A stretch of 64,000 bases of DNA from Himantopus leucocephalus (taxonomy: Eukaryota > Chordata > Aves > Charadriiformes > Recurvirostridae). Shown here piece by piece: positions 1 to 13,348 of this stretch; the first letter of the stretch is position 1, and each line of letters begins with the position of its first letter. Where the stretch lies: assembly GCA_003993805.1 (NCBI GenBank), contig RSEF01000005.1:37411689-37475688 (forward strand), written 5' to 3'. The position numbers were made by a program, and so were the translations under genes. The notes below the pieces were generated by a model. It did no database searches, had not been told where the DNA came from, and worked only from the letters and a program-made list of their open reading frames with translations.

Positions 1-3000
1 CTTACACACATATTATGAACTCACAAGCCTGAAAAGCAAAAGTCAGTTTATAAATTCAGTATGCTGTACCTGTCTGCTAGTAAATAAATATAAAAGAATA
101 TTCAATTCAGCAATACATTAGACATACCACATATCCTTTGTAGTCTTCCCAGGGAGGATATATACAATATGAAAGATTTATATGGATTGGTTTCACATAA
201 TATCATGCTTTTCTTGGCGTTATGTTTTTTTGATAGCTTGTGTATATAACATCAGCATAGCCTAGAAGTTTGTTTTCATCTGGAGCTCTGCTACAGCTCT
301 GCCTATCATATAAACAAGGAATTAGCACGGCTCTCTTCAAACACAATACACTTACTCTGAAGGTCTTTCTAGCTCCGACTGTGATTGAACAGCATTCTGC
401 TATAAGTTCCTGTGTTATTTCACTTCATCCTAACATTTCACTCCCTTTGTCAGTTCTTTCTGGCAAATACAAACGATTCTCATGGTGAGGAACGAGAGGG
501 GAAATGCACAATAAGCTGTCCTTCCTCAGTGTCAGGCCTGCTCGCTTCCTACTTCCCAGCTCACANGGCCTGCTCGCTTCCTACTTCCCAGCTCACACCT
601 GGAACCTAAAGTGTGGTTTGAAGTGGTGTCAGCAGGCAGATGGCAAGAGACAGACAAGTCTGACCTGAAGTTTGGGGTCAGACTTAATTTTTTCCAATGA
701 CAGTGTGCTCTGCTTTTAACAGCAACATTTTTTCAGAGTTCATCTGTTCCGCCAAACTGGAGCATTGAGGATTTTGTTTGGGAATCCTGGACCACCGATA
801 ATGGGCATTGCCTGGGCGCTGAGGTGTGCTGGAGCGCACCCTGGGCTCCCTTTCTAAGGCAACCTGTGCAGGTAGACGTGCTGGACATCATGCCCAGTTG
901 CATCCCAGTGCTCCCTGCAAAAAGGGCAACGTAAAAGTGGGTGCAGCTCACTTGAAAGCCTGCCAAGTCTTGATAGCTCCTTAAATCCCACCATGCCCTC
1001 ATACCTTGCGCACATTCACCATTCTTGGGTACACATTGTAAAAAGCCACTCAGTCCCACCTATTTGGCACCACATCTAGGAGCAACCTAAGCTCAGAAAA
1101 GATTCAGACACTCATCAGTGCAGTGATGAACCCTCAACAGAGATGAGGATTCACCACTGCTCTGGCAAGGGGGCTGCCTGACAGGACTGTGTTCTGAGTA
1201 TGGCAGAGCTGCCTTAGTCTGACTGCTCACAAAACAAGGAAGAGTTACGCTTTAAGTCCAGAGAAGTATCCACATCCGTGACACTAACCTTTGCAGAGAG
1301 GGTCCAAAATCCAGGATACCCACCTGGAGCTGCTTTCTCCTCCTCTCCCCTTCATAAGGAACTGAAACCAGGACACGTGGACTGGCTGAATGTTTGGAGA
1401 GCAGCTAAGTTGTGGTGATTATGCTTAATGTTTTGGGAGTGGGGAGCAAGGGTTGTGTAGGTGACGGGAGACCGCTCTGCTTAGATTTGGGTCATCTGAT
1501 AATAATGGGCAAGTTCTAGCCAGACAAAGACAAAGGCAAAGGTAGGATAGGACATAGTGCTCTTGGGGAGAAAGGGAGCCTTTCAGAAACAACTCAACCT
1601 TTCCCTATCTATCTGCTCTCCCCTTCTCCTGGATGAAGGGGAATTCTGGACTGCTTGTGGATGGAGCCGTTCTCTGTGCTGGGGAGAAGTGGTGGTAGGC
1701 GTAGCAGGTTGGCTGGCAACTCCACCTGGTAGCAAGCTCTGCCTCGACCAGGTTAGTGCTGTGGCTGACTGCAGTGCTAGAAGGCGTTTCTTTCCCGAGG
1801 GACATAGACCTTCTCAGGCACCTGTGAGTGACTTCTGCACGCAACCCTCCTTCCCCCTTCTATGCCAGCCTGGATTAGCTGCCATGGCAGCATGTTCAAG
1901 TTGTTCTATGCAACTGCTGAATGCAAACACACCATTCAGATTGGTAAACAATTACCTGGCAGGACTCTGTTATGATTACGTAGTATGATCTGGTCGTGAT
2001 CAGGCCCTCCCCACCCTAGCTAGACATCCTCTCAGGCACCTCACCCTTCTTCTGGCCTTGGCTTGAGTCACGGGCTTGTTGAAGCACAAGTTAGCATCCT
2101 TCCCCCTGGGGATTTTCTACCTATGGTTCTGGTCACATTCTGGTTGCTTCACCTCCTCATTGCTAGCTCACCAGCACAACAAGGTATGGCTCAGCACAGT
2201 ATCAAATAACTCTAGGGAGGAGAAAGGGGTTGCCTGGCCACCCACTGGGACAGTAGGACAATCAGTGACTGCTGCTTTCTTTCTGTGGAACTGATCCCAG
2301 GTGAAGGGACAAAAGCAGAATTATGTGCCACGTTTGGATAAGGGCGATGTCCCACCCACTTGTCTCCTTGGCTCCCCATGCCACCAGGTCCTTAGTGAAG
2401 CACTCCCTTAGTACAGCTCCCAAATGTGTATCCTCTGAGAATAAGGAAGTTTGGGAATGGAGCGCTGTTGGTAACTCCTGCGTGGACCCTGACAGACTAG
2501 TTTGGGCCATATGATCCATAGCCCAAGGTTTGTACCATCTGCAGGGCAGGTACATAACTCAACATCATGAATGTGTCTCTTTGCTGTCAGGAAGTGAGTG
2601 CCATCCGATGTGGGCTGAAAAAGAGTAGAATACTTGGACAGGAGAAGGGGAACTTGGTTAATATGACTGGTCATGGCACCTGAGCCACTTGAAAGTGAGA
2701 AAACATGGAAGCACCCTTTGCAGGCATCCTGTATTGGCTTGTTAACTTGGCTGTAGGTGTACATTTAAAGTGGTAAAATGTGAAAGTAGGTTCCTCAATA
2801 TTTTCTGCAGAGAGGAATGTTTAACACTAGATTTGCATGGTGCACAGGTAAGCTTCATCCTTGTCCAGGCACTGCAATAGCTAACAAAGACTTCTGGCCA
2901 TGACAGGCCTGGAGGGCTGTGTGGTTGGTGCTAGTTTCTCTTGTCCATGCCTGGCACTCTAAAAACATGAGACCATTTTGGACTATACCTGAAGCCTGGT

Positions 3001-6000
3001 CTACAGACAGAGGCAGGCCTGCTCTTCTCCTGCGCACGGGTACGCGTCAGGAAAGGCATGCTAGATCCTCCCCCCTGAGTTTGCCTCACCATCTGACGGA
3101 GATGGAGGGTGTCCCTAAAGTGGCCCGACTGCCCCTCAATTTCAGGATGGAGCCTGAAGGACAGCAAAAAATGGGATCTAGATTATTTAGAGCACTGGGG
3201 TGATGACAGGAGATATCTGAGGCAGGGGAGTTTACTGAACGTTGCATAGTAGGAAAGCTTCTGGTTGTAGATTGCAAAGACCCATGGGATAGCTCAGGGG
3301 GCTCCTTCCAAAGCATGGGATGGACATCCTGATGGGCTTTGCCAAGGCCAGGGCACCAAACCGGGTCTGGCAAATGATATATGCATCTGTGTGCTGTTAA
3401 CAGAGATACAACGGGCACAGCCAGAGTAATCCATTTAATTAAATGCTTTGTATCTATAATTTGTCTGATTTTAGGGCATATTAAATTGAAATTAGACTTC
3501 CAATATATTATTACAGGAACATATTCTGTTTCCTTTATGTCCCATTACAGCTGTGATTAATATATTCAAAAGTATACGTTACACTGCCACAATAATGAAC
3601 AGAGCTAAACGAATATAAATATCTGCAGTAAAATACAATGAAGTCCTGCAGTGCAATGGTAATGTTAGTCATTTTTGCATGAATAAATGAAGGTATAGTG
3701 TGAAATTCCATAACTGTGCTACGAACCAAAGTCTTCAGCCAGCATGGAGCGTCGAGTCTTTGCAGGGCTAGTATGTTGTAAATATTTATTGCTACTAATT
3801 TAATGCTTAGTCACAAAACAGACCTTTTTATTCTTCTAGGCGATTCCTTATCTTCATTGTATTCCATCTTCATTCTTTTCTGGAAATGGAAGCTTTAGAT
3901 TTGATTCTGACAGGGTCGATTTTGGATGTAAAAATCAGCAGAGAATCACTTGCTCTAGTCTCTTACAATAAGTGATTCAGCACTTGTGGCTGATTGCTGA
4001 GAACCCTCTGATGCTGAATTTTATTGGCCAGATTCATTGATTTTTTAAGGCCAGACGAGAACAGTATCATTTGGTCTCAGCTCCTTCATAGCACAGACCA
4101 TAACTTTTACTGAATTAGAGCCTATTTTAAAGAACATTAAAATGTTGTTTTCATAGAAAACTCCACATGCTTTGGTAAGCTACTCTAAAGATTAAATATT
4201 GTTATATTTAAATGTCTGCACCTTGATTCTTTTCCCAGTAATCTAGTTTGATCATTTTCATCCACTGTATCTCTTACTTAAGCTGGACACGTGGTGGAAT
4301 TTTTCTTTCAATAGATACAGGAAAATAATTCATCCAGAACCCCATGAATGTGCCAGTAAGTCTGCATAAAATAGGGGTGGAAGCTCTTCTTGGGAAAATA
4401 TAGATGGCTTTTATTTTCAAAGAGACAAAAATGTAAGAATATTTTGGGTTAATTCATAATGTGTTTTCTATAAAGAAAATTAATTTATTTCTTCAACTGG
4501 TTAAATAAACTCTTTTAAGCTTTCTTCTTTTAAAACATTTACCAATTTCTCATTAGGAGTGCTACAGAAAAGGCTTAAACCTTCATTTTAAAAGTGCTTT
4601 AATGAAAAAGTTGAAGCAATTCTGAAAAACATTTAGCAAACATTGAAATGAAATATTCTTATATCTTAAAAATTTCCCACATTCTTATTGATTTTATTTC
4701 TTTCTTCTCAGATACATTTGCCACCTTGTATTGAAATCTGTAATTTTCTTGGTTCTTCTGAAATACTACTTCACATCAAATGAATGGATTACTGAAATAA
4801 AAAAGTCAGAAACCTATAATCATCATTCTCTTGACTACGAGACTAAGGAGTCCTTCACTATCCAAATCTTCTCCACTGCAAGTACACAGAAAGCATAAAC
4901 AAGTCAGGTCTTATTTTGTTTCTGAAGTACACTGGAGAAGTAAAAAGTACAGTGTAAGACAGGCTGTCCAAACTTCTGCCCAAGCTTGCAACTCTTTTCC
5001 AAAGTCTTTCTGATTTAAAATGCAAATTCTGAAAGGGTATATAGATTTTCTAGTACTTTCATTATCAAACATGAGTTCAGAAGTACTAGCAATGTTGTTA
5101 TACTGATCAATATTCGCAAACTTGGAGAATTATGTCGTTTGGAAGGAATCTCCAGACCTTGTCTGGAACAGTGTCCTGCTCAAAGCAGGGCCAGCTAGAG
5201 CGGATAACTGAGGGTAATCCCCTGCCTGTACCAAGATTACCTTAAACCACTGCACTGGAACTTGTATTCAGATGTTATCTGCCACGAACCTTGATCCTTT
5301 TTCTGAGTCACCTCTTGCCAGATAAGTGAGTGACATCTAAAAAAAGAACGGTTTAGGTCTGTTGGCCTTCCGGATGCGATCTCCACATCGTCCTGACAAA
5401 TCCCCAGTGCAGGTTAAAATGGCATAAAGTAACTCCAATGCATTTCTAAATGTGCTATTATGGGTACCTTTGGCACTAAGGAATCTGAGATGCCCCAAAA
5501 GCAGCTTCATGTCTCTCCTTGCTGTCCCTGCCACAGGGACTTGTCAAGATTAGTTTGGGGATGGAAGAGTAAACCAGGATTATCATTCATACATCCACGA
5601 TCAGTGGCTGGTTGCAAGATCCGTAGTTTTTCTGCTTTTATGGAAGAATTCTAGCTTGCATTGGGGCTTGCTTTGACCTCAGATAGCTTCTGGAAGAAGG
5701 GCTGCTGCCTTCCAGGGGGTGCCTGGAGCAAGGCCAGAGAGAGTCCTTAGCCTAGTCATTTGCACACCTTTAGATTCCCTTTAATCCGGGCTTAGTAGAC
5801 TGAAGAATCCAACCTGACAAATACTGCTGTGACGGTAGGCCGTGGGCAGAGCCCTACTGCCAGGCTATGGGGGCCGCAAGAAAAAATTGTTTGAACCTAA
5901 AAATACCCAGTTGCCTGCACCCCAGGTGAAGTGCTCTCAAAAGCAGCTACCGAGCATTTTGTACTGCCTGCAGGTTTTGAGAGTTCTTGGATAAAAACCG

Positions 6001-8328
6001 TAAGTAGGAGCAAAAAAGGTCACATTTCTACAACATGGCTGAAAAGTCGTCATACGAAAGGAATACGCACATTCTTCTAGGAATCTGGAGACGGTGGAAA
6101 ACGTTTCTTACTATTTATCTTGCTGACTATCAGGAGGAGATAGTAAGTTCCTGGGCTAACCACTTTTTTGACAAATAAAAGGACATTGTCCCACTTAGAG
6201 TTCAAATAAGGTTTTAGTTAAGTGTTTTGCTCTTTTCTGTCGGTGTACTTCTGTGCTGCCGTCTTCAGCAGGTTATGCTTGAGCCAGTTTTTTTTTTTTC
6301 TTTTTTGAGACATTCACTATTTCTATTTTTGAAAATAAAGTTGTGAAAACTATGTCAATGTCAAATACTGGGTAAAAACTGCTAGAGGTGACGGTATCAG
6401 AATGTGGTTTTACAGGCTTGTATAATTTTTGAAAGTGATTAAAAAACAAGAATAGAAATTCCTTTCCTGATATGTTAATTCTTTAAAAAAGTGGGTTTTC
6501 TTTGTTCAGCATAGATCCTTGAAGGTCTTAAGCAATCCCACTAGAAACCTGGTTTTATTAGCATTTTAAAAATACTTGTGGAAAAAATTCTTTAAAATTT
6601 GTTTGGAGAACTTTGGAACATAGCTTTACTTTAGTTACCCACAGTATTGTCTGATCTTCTAAAATGAGAAGAGAATTTTGCCAAAATTGAGTAAATGTTA
6701 CCATAGCGATGGTCTCATGCGGTCATTTGCAAGCTGATGGCTGACGGTACTGTTAAAATATGTAAAATGTAGCATTAAGTCATTACTCCTCTGTAATATA
6801 TGGATCTATCCAGGAATTTGTAAATAGTGCTGGTCCTAAACCCTGGATTTGACAATCAGAGACTTTTGGTCTGTGTTATGACCAGTGTCATACTGTTTTC
6901 ATTTTCAGGAAAATGGGAGTTTAATTTACAGCAAAAAGCAGGTTCCTTCTCATTACATCATTTTGTGCTGACTTTCCCTAGTACCACTTCGGCACTTGCT
7001 GCTGACTCTGCCAACGTATTAAAGGGCAAGGGCGGCCAGCAGTCACGGGAGCCTCAACGTGTGCGGAGGGACTGAGGAAATCTTTACGGTCGAGTAGTTC
7101 TTCAGGATTGTATTTCTGTTATCTGGTCCATCAACTTATTTTCAAAATGTACCATATGAAAAAAAAAAAAAACAACCACACCTTACGATTTTCAAAGTAT
7201 ATTGAAAGTGACATCAACTCACTCAAAAATCTTAATGGTGGGGAGAAGCAAGAGATTTTGAACAGCTGAACTACATCACTTTAAAATGCCTGTGATTAAA
7301 GTTTCAGCAATAGGAAATATTCCTATAAATGAGCGCTTTGCCTTATCTCTAGGTAATTGTCAATGTTACTTATGCCACATATCAGAATGGCTGACTCATC
7401 AGAATTATGCACCGTTTTGAGTGCTGGGGAAGAACTCGTGAGGTTTTGCAGCACTTCCCAGGCAGGCTCTGTCTAGATCTGGGTTTATCCCTTTTAACGC
7501 CAGGCCTGGACCTAATTCTTCAGCCTCGGGAAGTATGTATTGGAGGACTTTAATTAGAAAACAGGCAAGAGAGTTAAAGAGCTTACTTTTCAATGAAATA
7601 AATTGAAAATTGAGTATCCATATGAAGGTAGCACTCTATCTGTAGTACGAACAGTCAAAGAATCTGAATGAGAGGAAATGGAGTGAAAATGCTCACTTAG
7701 ATTACAGCATGAAAATAAACAGTCTGAACTGAATTAAACTACTGACATTTATATTAAAATGTAAAAGGTTATAAGAACAGTATATACGTTATTAAAATGC
7801 CCTAAGATCATCATGCTTCAAAAAACCACACAGATTTACATACTTCTGGAAGATTTATTAAAAATGCACTTTTAAAAGAAGAATAAAGAAGATGACTATG
7901 GTATTTTTGAAAACTAGCAAGAACCACGGACAAACCTTACCTGACACAGGAGAACATATAGCAATCATTTGACAGATTACATTTATTTAAATGACAGATA
8001 AACTAGAATATTACTGACTTAGCTTCTGAAGTTACTGTTGAATCTTCTAACTTTGGAAATGAAAACAATTGGTAGGGATTTTCTTATTGATTTACTCATA
8101 AGTATGAATGTTTTATCAAGCGCATGATTTTTTTAAGATTTATGAAAACTGCAGCCGAGCAACTTGTTTTCAGAGTATTCTCACTTCAAGAGCAAATGAA
8201 AGAGAATATAGTAACCATTCAGTGAAAAAAAAACCCCACCAAACCAAAAAGAACACTAAACTAAACTAAGCCTTTATGCAAGGCAATCAATTTTCTATAA
8301 TCTCACACAGACTTGCATTTATAAATTT
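1..8328. other. Intergenic DNA upstream of ARHGAP5, no supported gene
   Basis: I see no convincing gene here. Open frames are short (at most about 140 codons), unrelated to any family I recognise, and not bounded by credible splice sites. In mammals the nearest upstream neighbour of ARHGAP5 is NUBPL (established synteny), but I recognise no NUBPL exon. The stretch is AT-rich with a few moderately GC-rich patches (about 700-1100, 1550-1900, 2900-3400). A small duplicated assembly join lies at 535-597. Confidence 0.6.
535..597. repeat. 31-bp direct duplication around a single N
   Basis: The 31 bases at 535-565 are repeated exactly at 567-597, with one N (566) between them. This is what remains when two contig ends that really overlap are joined without merging. 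It is most likely an assembly artefact, not a biological repeat. Confidence 0.85.
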
Positions 8329-8648
8329 ATAGAATCATAGAATAGTTTGGGTTGGAAGGGACCTTTAAAGGCCATCTGGTGCAACCCCCCCCTGCAGTGA
8401 GCAGGGACATCTTCAAGCACATCAGGTTGCTCAGAGCCCTGTCCAACCTGACCTTGAGTGTTGGACATCTGATCATCTACCACCTCTGCGGGCAACCTGT
8501 TCTNTGTGGGCAACCTGTTCCAGCGTTTCACCACCCTCATCGTAAAAAATTTCTTCCTTATATCTTGTCTAAATCTACCCTCTCTTAGTTTAAAACCATT
8601 ACGTCTTGTCCTATGGCAACAGGCCCTACTAAAATGTCTGTCCTCAAT
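8329..8648 (-). mobile_element. CR1 LINE 3' fragment (antisense)
   Basis: The stretch begins with the avian CR1 terminal motif (ATAGAATCATAGAATAG, then GGTTGGAAGGGACC). It continues through the usual antisense CR1 tail: a short C-run, a 'held back by contractions' style AT/GC mix, and a CTTGTCCTATGGCAAC-like segment. As the 3' end comes first on +, the element lies on the - strand. It is 5'-truncated, which is normal for CR1. An N at 8504 is flanked by a short repeated GGGCAACCTGTTC, so a little sequence is probably duplicated by assembly. Confidence 0.9.
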
Positions 8649-9107
8649 TTTTTTTTTAAATTATTTGCAAATTATTGCAAATTATTTTAAAACAAATTAA
8701 TTACGAGCTTTTCTTTCTTCAGATTGTCCAGTCAGGATTCTTAAAGAAATTCACAACACAATCTATAGTTTACAGCTACCAAACTGAAATTAAATCGATA
8801 CGGTAGGCATCTTCCTTTTAAGAACTTGGAACCAGGCAGTACAACTTTTTGTAGTTTAGGGGTCGCTATGCATTCTTTACCACCATAGACTTCATGTACA
8901 AATGGAAACTATAATCATTCTGCTATAGATGGCATATCTTAGTAAAGCCACTTTATCTACCTATCTAGTCGTTAAGTGCCTACTTGCAACTTAAGTACAC
9001 GCCAGAAAAATAAATGCATGGAAGAATAATGATGGATGTTATTTCTTTTAATGTCACTTCCTCTTATCCATTACACGGGAAGAAGCTGTGGACCTGTAAT
9101 CGCTGAA

Positions 9108-9166
9108 ATATGTATAATATACATAAAATATATAATATATAATATATTATATATAATATATATGTA
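9108..9166. repeat. AT-rich simple repeat, partly self-complementary
   Basis: The stretch is an almost pure ATATAAT/ATATTAT mixture that can fold back on itself. It is a low-complexity tract with no evidence of function. Confidence 0.8.
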
Positions 9167-12156
9167 ACTTTACAAACTTCACATGTCAAACTTGGCTCAA
9201 AAGCATTACAAACATGTAGAAAGTTAATACATACAGAGATGTTCAGAGCTATTACCTTAAAGAAAAATAATGATAGCAAGAGTACTATGCATTTTTCTGA
9301 TGGTTTCTAGTCTTTTTACAGATCGGAAATTAATGAAGCCTAACAATAACCTGAGAGGTGACATTGCAATTTGTTTGCAGATCTGAGCTGAAAATCTGAG
9401 CTGTAAAAATGAAGAATTAGTTACAGTAAAAGGCAAAAGAACCTATAAATTAGGTACCACAGCTTGCAAGTTGAAGGCACCTGGTGCTAAGAGTGGGATC
9501 CAAAACCAGACTAGATGCTCAGGTTCCCCTTAGCAATTCATGCAGGCTTGCTATTCAAAGCACCATCTGGTGAACGGAGAGTGATGTAAAGATGCTCAAA
9601 AGAAGTCAGGGAAGGACCTTTGAGGACATGCAACTCCACCCCTTAGTTCAAAGAGTTGAGCACAGCAGAAAGCCCTCTAGGGAAACAGCGAAGTGTATAC
9701 TTTCAATGTTATCTTCATCCTTTCTCTTCAGATGGAGTGTATTCAAACTTTTGTATTTTATCTCAGCTGAAAGATCCAAACCACAGACAAGAGGCAAGCG
9801 TTTCCATTGGAGTTTTCCATTGGAGCCATGCCACCAGGTAGAAAGGAAGGAAAGATTCACATGACTACTAAGAGACTAAAGAAGAGCCTGACACCATGGT
9901 TAAGACACGAGTGGTAAGGGAGGATGCTGAAACGCTGGTCTTCCTATCCACCCTACATTAGACAATTGCTAGAGAACAATAATAGGACCGAAATAGTTTA
10001 CAGTGTTGGAACCGCAGTCTGGGATTCCTTACTCCGAACGGAATGGGTAATACAAGTGATCTGGCAGTAGGTTGATAGGGTTTTTCTGGATACATTTGTG
10101 TCCTATTTTATGTATGTACTGCTATTTTTTAAATCTGGCCCTAAGCAATTTGTTGATTCCACATAGCAATTTAACAGCAAAACTAATACATGCTTCTGTA
10201 CCGTGACCAGCAACTATAACTCCTGCAGAGCGCTCTTGAAAGAAATTTTAAAAGCCTGAGGCAGATGTCAGCAATTCATGTGACATACAAAGGTGTGGCA
10301 AATGCCAGAGAATCTGGTTACCTCTCCTGAGGGAGAAAGGGTTTTTTGGCAGCTGACAAAAGAGTCGATTTTTTTCATTGTTTGGCCCCAATGGGTTGCA
10401 TATCCCAATGTAAGGTGGGGAAACCGTGTCAGTATCTGGGTAAGAGTTCTTCCTATATCTGTATTCTTGACATAGGTTTGGCTCAGCTCTGCTGGGAATT
10501 ATTTGCCACTCGCTGCTTGCATCTTATTATATTAACGAATCCGATACATGTACGATGGGGGGAATTTGGATCCTAGTGGAGTTATTGGCAAACATCCCAC
10601 TGACTCTCCCAGGAGACTTAGTCGAACCCAGCGAAGACTAAGGACACGGATGGATTCCTGTGGGGTGTTTCTCAACAAAAATGACCTGCCCGGCAGCTGG
10701 CACGCCTCTGAAACAAGGCAACCATTAGCTAGCCCATCAGCTCTTTAGGTACTCCAGGTAATGTATCTAACTGGAAATAGAAATGAACTGTTACTTTTAT
10801 TTTTCGGACAAAGCTAAAACGAGTCTTTCAGAAACGTGAAAATAAATGTTCTTTTTTAAAGTAAAGAGCAAAATCAACTAGTCAGCTTTCCGAATGCAAT
10901 CTGTGTGATTAATGTGTCTCGAAATACAGACATTTCTATAAAATATTAATTACTTCACTTCTGGACTGTATTAAAATATATTTAGCAGTTTTGAAATTCC
11001 TTCCACATATTTTTATGAGTAAATAATATTTATTAATTTTTTTGATCATGGAAACCACTTCCTGTGTAATTTCACTCTTTTTGTTAAAAAATCTGACTTG
11101 TTTGCCAGGCACAATAGAAGTCCAAGGAGCTTCCTAGGCGCAGAGATGACTTTTGTTAACAGGAATCTGAGGAATGTGCTTATTTTTGCTTATAGCTACA
11201 GTGTCCAAAATTTCAGGCACATGAACGTTGAAGAGTGACTGATATTTTAAAAAATATTTTGCTTTTTTAACAAGAGAGCATTGTTGTATCTTCTCTAATT
11301 TAAATGATTTACATATGCAAATCTATATGAAAGTTATTATTACAGCTCCAATGCTTGATTTACCTCAAAATACCCAGAATGACTGAAATACGTTTGATTT
11401 TCTGTTTTACTAGAAATCCCCCAAATTGCAAAAGTAATTCGGTGTCATATTAATTTGATGTAATAAGATTTATAGTTCATAAATACATCTATCACTTAAC
11501 AAGATTTTTTTCTGTTTTCCTTTCAGTCTTAAGACGAACCTTTGTAAAGGATTAAATTATAAGATATCAAAATGGTAATAATGATAGCTGCTGTTTAATA
11601 AACACCGTATTTTCTCTTATTCCTGTGTTCAGAGATAGAGAGGAGTGCCACACCTCTTTCATGTGCACTACAGATTCACTGGCAGAAGAGGAAGAAGTTG
11701 GCAGGCTCATGAATAATGCTAAAGGAGGAGAGCAGCTGTTTAGTAACAAAACCTTCTTAGCAGAGCCTTTCAGCCAGTTGCTGTGCCATTTGACGGGGTG
11801 CTTGTGAAGAGTGGGTGCGCACGCGTATGTAACTGGAAAGGCAGGAATGTAGAAAAAAAAAAAGATCACAGCGGAAGCACTGCTTGTCGTATTAACCAGG
11901 CAAATATGTCGTTTTTATAACAGGAAAGCATTTTAAGATTTTAAATAGGAAAGCGTCACCTGAAAGGAACCTCTTCTCTGGCTCTTTTTGAACTTCCTTT
12001 TGTCAGCACAGCGTACCTACACAAGGGGCTCTGCCACCACTTCTGTTTCTGCAACACCCAGGCAGGTAAATTGTGGCTGTTGGACAGTCAATGGAAATTT
12101 TGCCATTCATACCAACCGGATCAAAATTTTACCCGATGACTTTTCTCAACTTTACC

Positions 12157-12177
12157 AATATATATATATATATATAA
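12157..12177. repeat. (TA)n microsatellite
   Basis: About ten uninterrupted AT dinucleotides, a probable polymorphic microsatellite. Confidence 0.9.
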
Positions 12178-12447
12178 ATAAACCATGCAATTGGAAAAGA
12201 CAGTGTAAAAATTTCCGAGGAAAAAATATTGGGATCAAAGAAAATGACCAAGACAAAAATGCACCTGAAAAAAATGGCAAAGAATGACTTTCAGGCACCA
12301 AACGAGAAAAATGTCTATGTTGTTCTTTATTGAGACAGTTCCCACACATGTATATGCACGTAAGTTGTTCCTACTCAGTAGAGTGGTTCTTTTAACTGCA
12401 GTCTGTAAAGTCTATATATAGAGAAGGGGAAGAATAGGCCTGTTATC

Positions 12448-12660
12448 CTGAATTCATACCACTGGGCAAAAGGAGAGAATTGCATATCTATTCAAGGCAA
12501 TTAGCATCTATTATGAAAACACGGCTGTTCTGCATTCTTCACACAGGCTAAAGAGCCACATACACTTTTGGTGAAAAAATAGAACACATGTGCAGGAACA
12601 ATATGTTTCTAGAGGATATAATCCATAGTTGTATTTGTTTGCTGTTGTCCAGGATTCCGT
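12448..12660. repeat. Diverged duplicated segment, copy A
   Basis: This 0.2-kb stretch is recognisably similar over its whole length to 13142-13348, in the same orientation. Shared blocks include TTCATACCACTGGGCAAAAG, ACTTTTGGTGAAAAA and GTATTTGTTTGCT. The copies lie about 690 bases apart and differ at many positions and small indels, so the duplication is old. I do not recognise it as a named transposon family. It may be a local duplication or two insertions of an unlisted repeat. Confidence 0.75.
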
Positions 12661-13141
12661 AACACATTCTTCACACCAAGGATTTAAAGATCCCAAGGTT
12701 TTGCTTTTTTTTCTTCCAAATTTGGGCTGCTACACTTCATGGCAGAAATTATCTTAAAAAAGAGAGGTGTACACCATAATGTCAAAAATTCCACTATATT
12801 AATAAATTTAGATTTGCATTTAAATGTGTTCATATGAATCCATTAACTCATTTTACAATGACAAAAAAAGATCTTTTCTCCTGTTTATTGTAGGTGCATA
12901 ATAACTTGGGCTTTTATTTGGCAATACCTTTTAAGACATGTTTGCTCAACTGACTATTTTCATGCATATGTGTTTTAATCTGTGATTTAGATGTAAAGTA
13001 TTTGGCATAGGCATACAGAACCCATTTCAGAGTCACAGCTCAGAATCCAAGTTTTAGGAGTGAATGTTCTTAATGTGTTGTTAACTTACTGTGAGCTCAA
13101 ATGGCCTGAATTCTCCTAATGTAGTCTCATCTGACTACATA

Positions 13142-13348
13142 CTGGATTCATACCACTGGGCAAAAGAACTGCGTATCTGTTGAAGGCAATTAATACCTGT
13201 TAGCAAAATAATGGCTGTTCTGTGTTCTTCACCCTGAAAAAACAGCCACGTACACTTTTGGTGAAAAACCAGAAGACATATGCATGAACAGTAGATTTCC
13301 AGAGGACGTTTTGTAGCTGTATTTGTTTGCTTTTGCCCAGGATTCTGA
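13142..13348. repeat. Diverged duplicated segment, copy B
   Basis: Partner of copy A at 12448-12660, direct orientation. The match starts at CTGGATTCATACCACTGGGC and fades just after CCAGGATTCTGAT. No clear terminal repeats or target duplications frame either copy. Confidence 0.75.

Noticed and set aside
733..1059. 108-codon frame on the - strand
   Set aside because: No recognisable domain, no splice context, composition like its surroundings. I treat it as chance.
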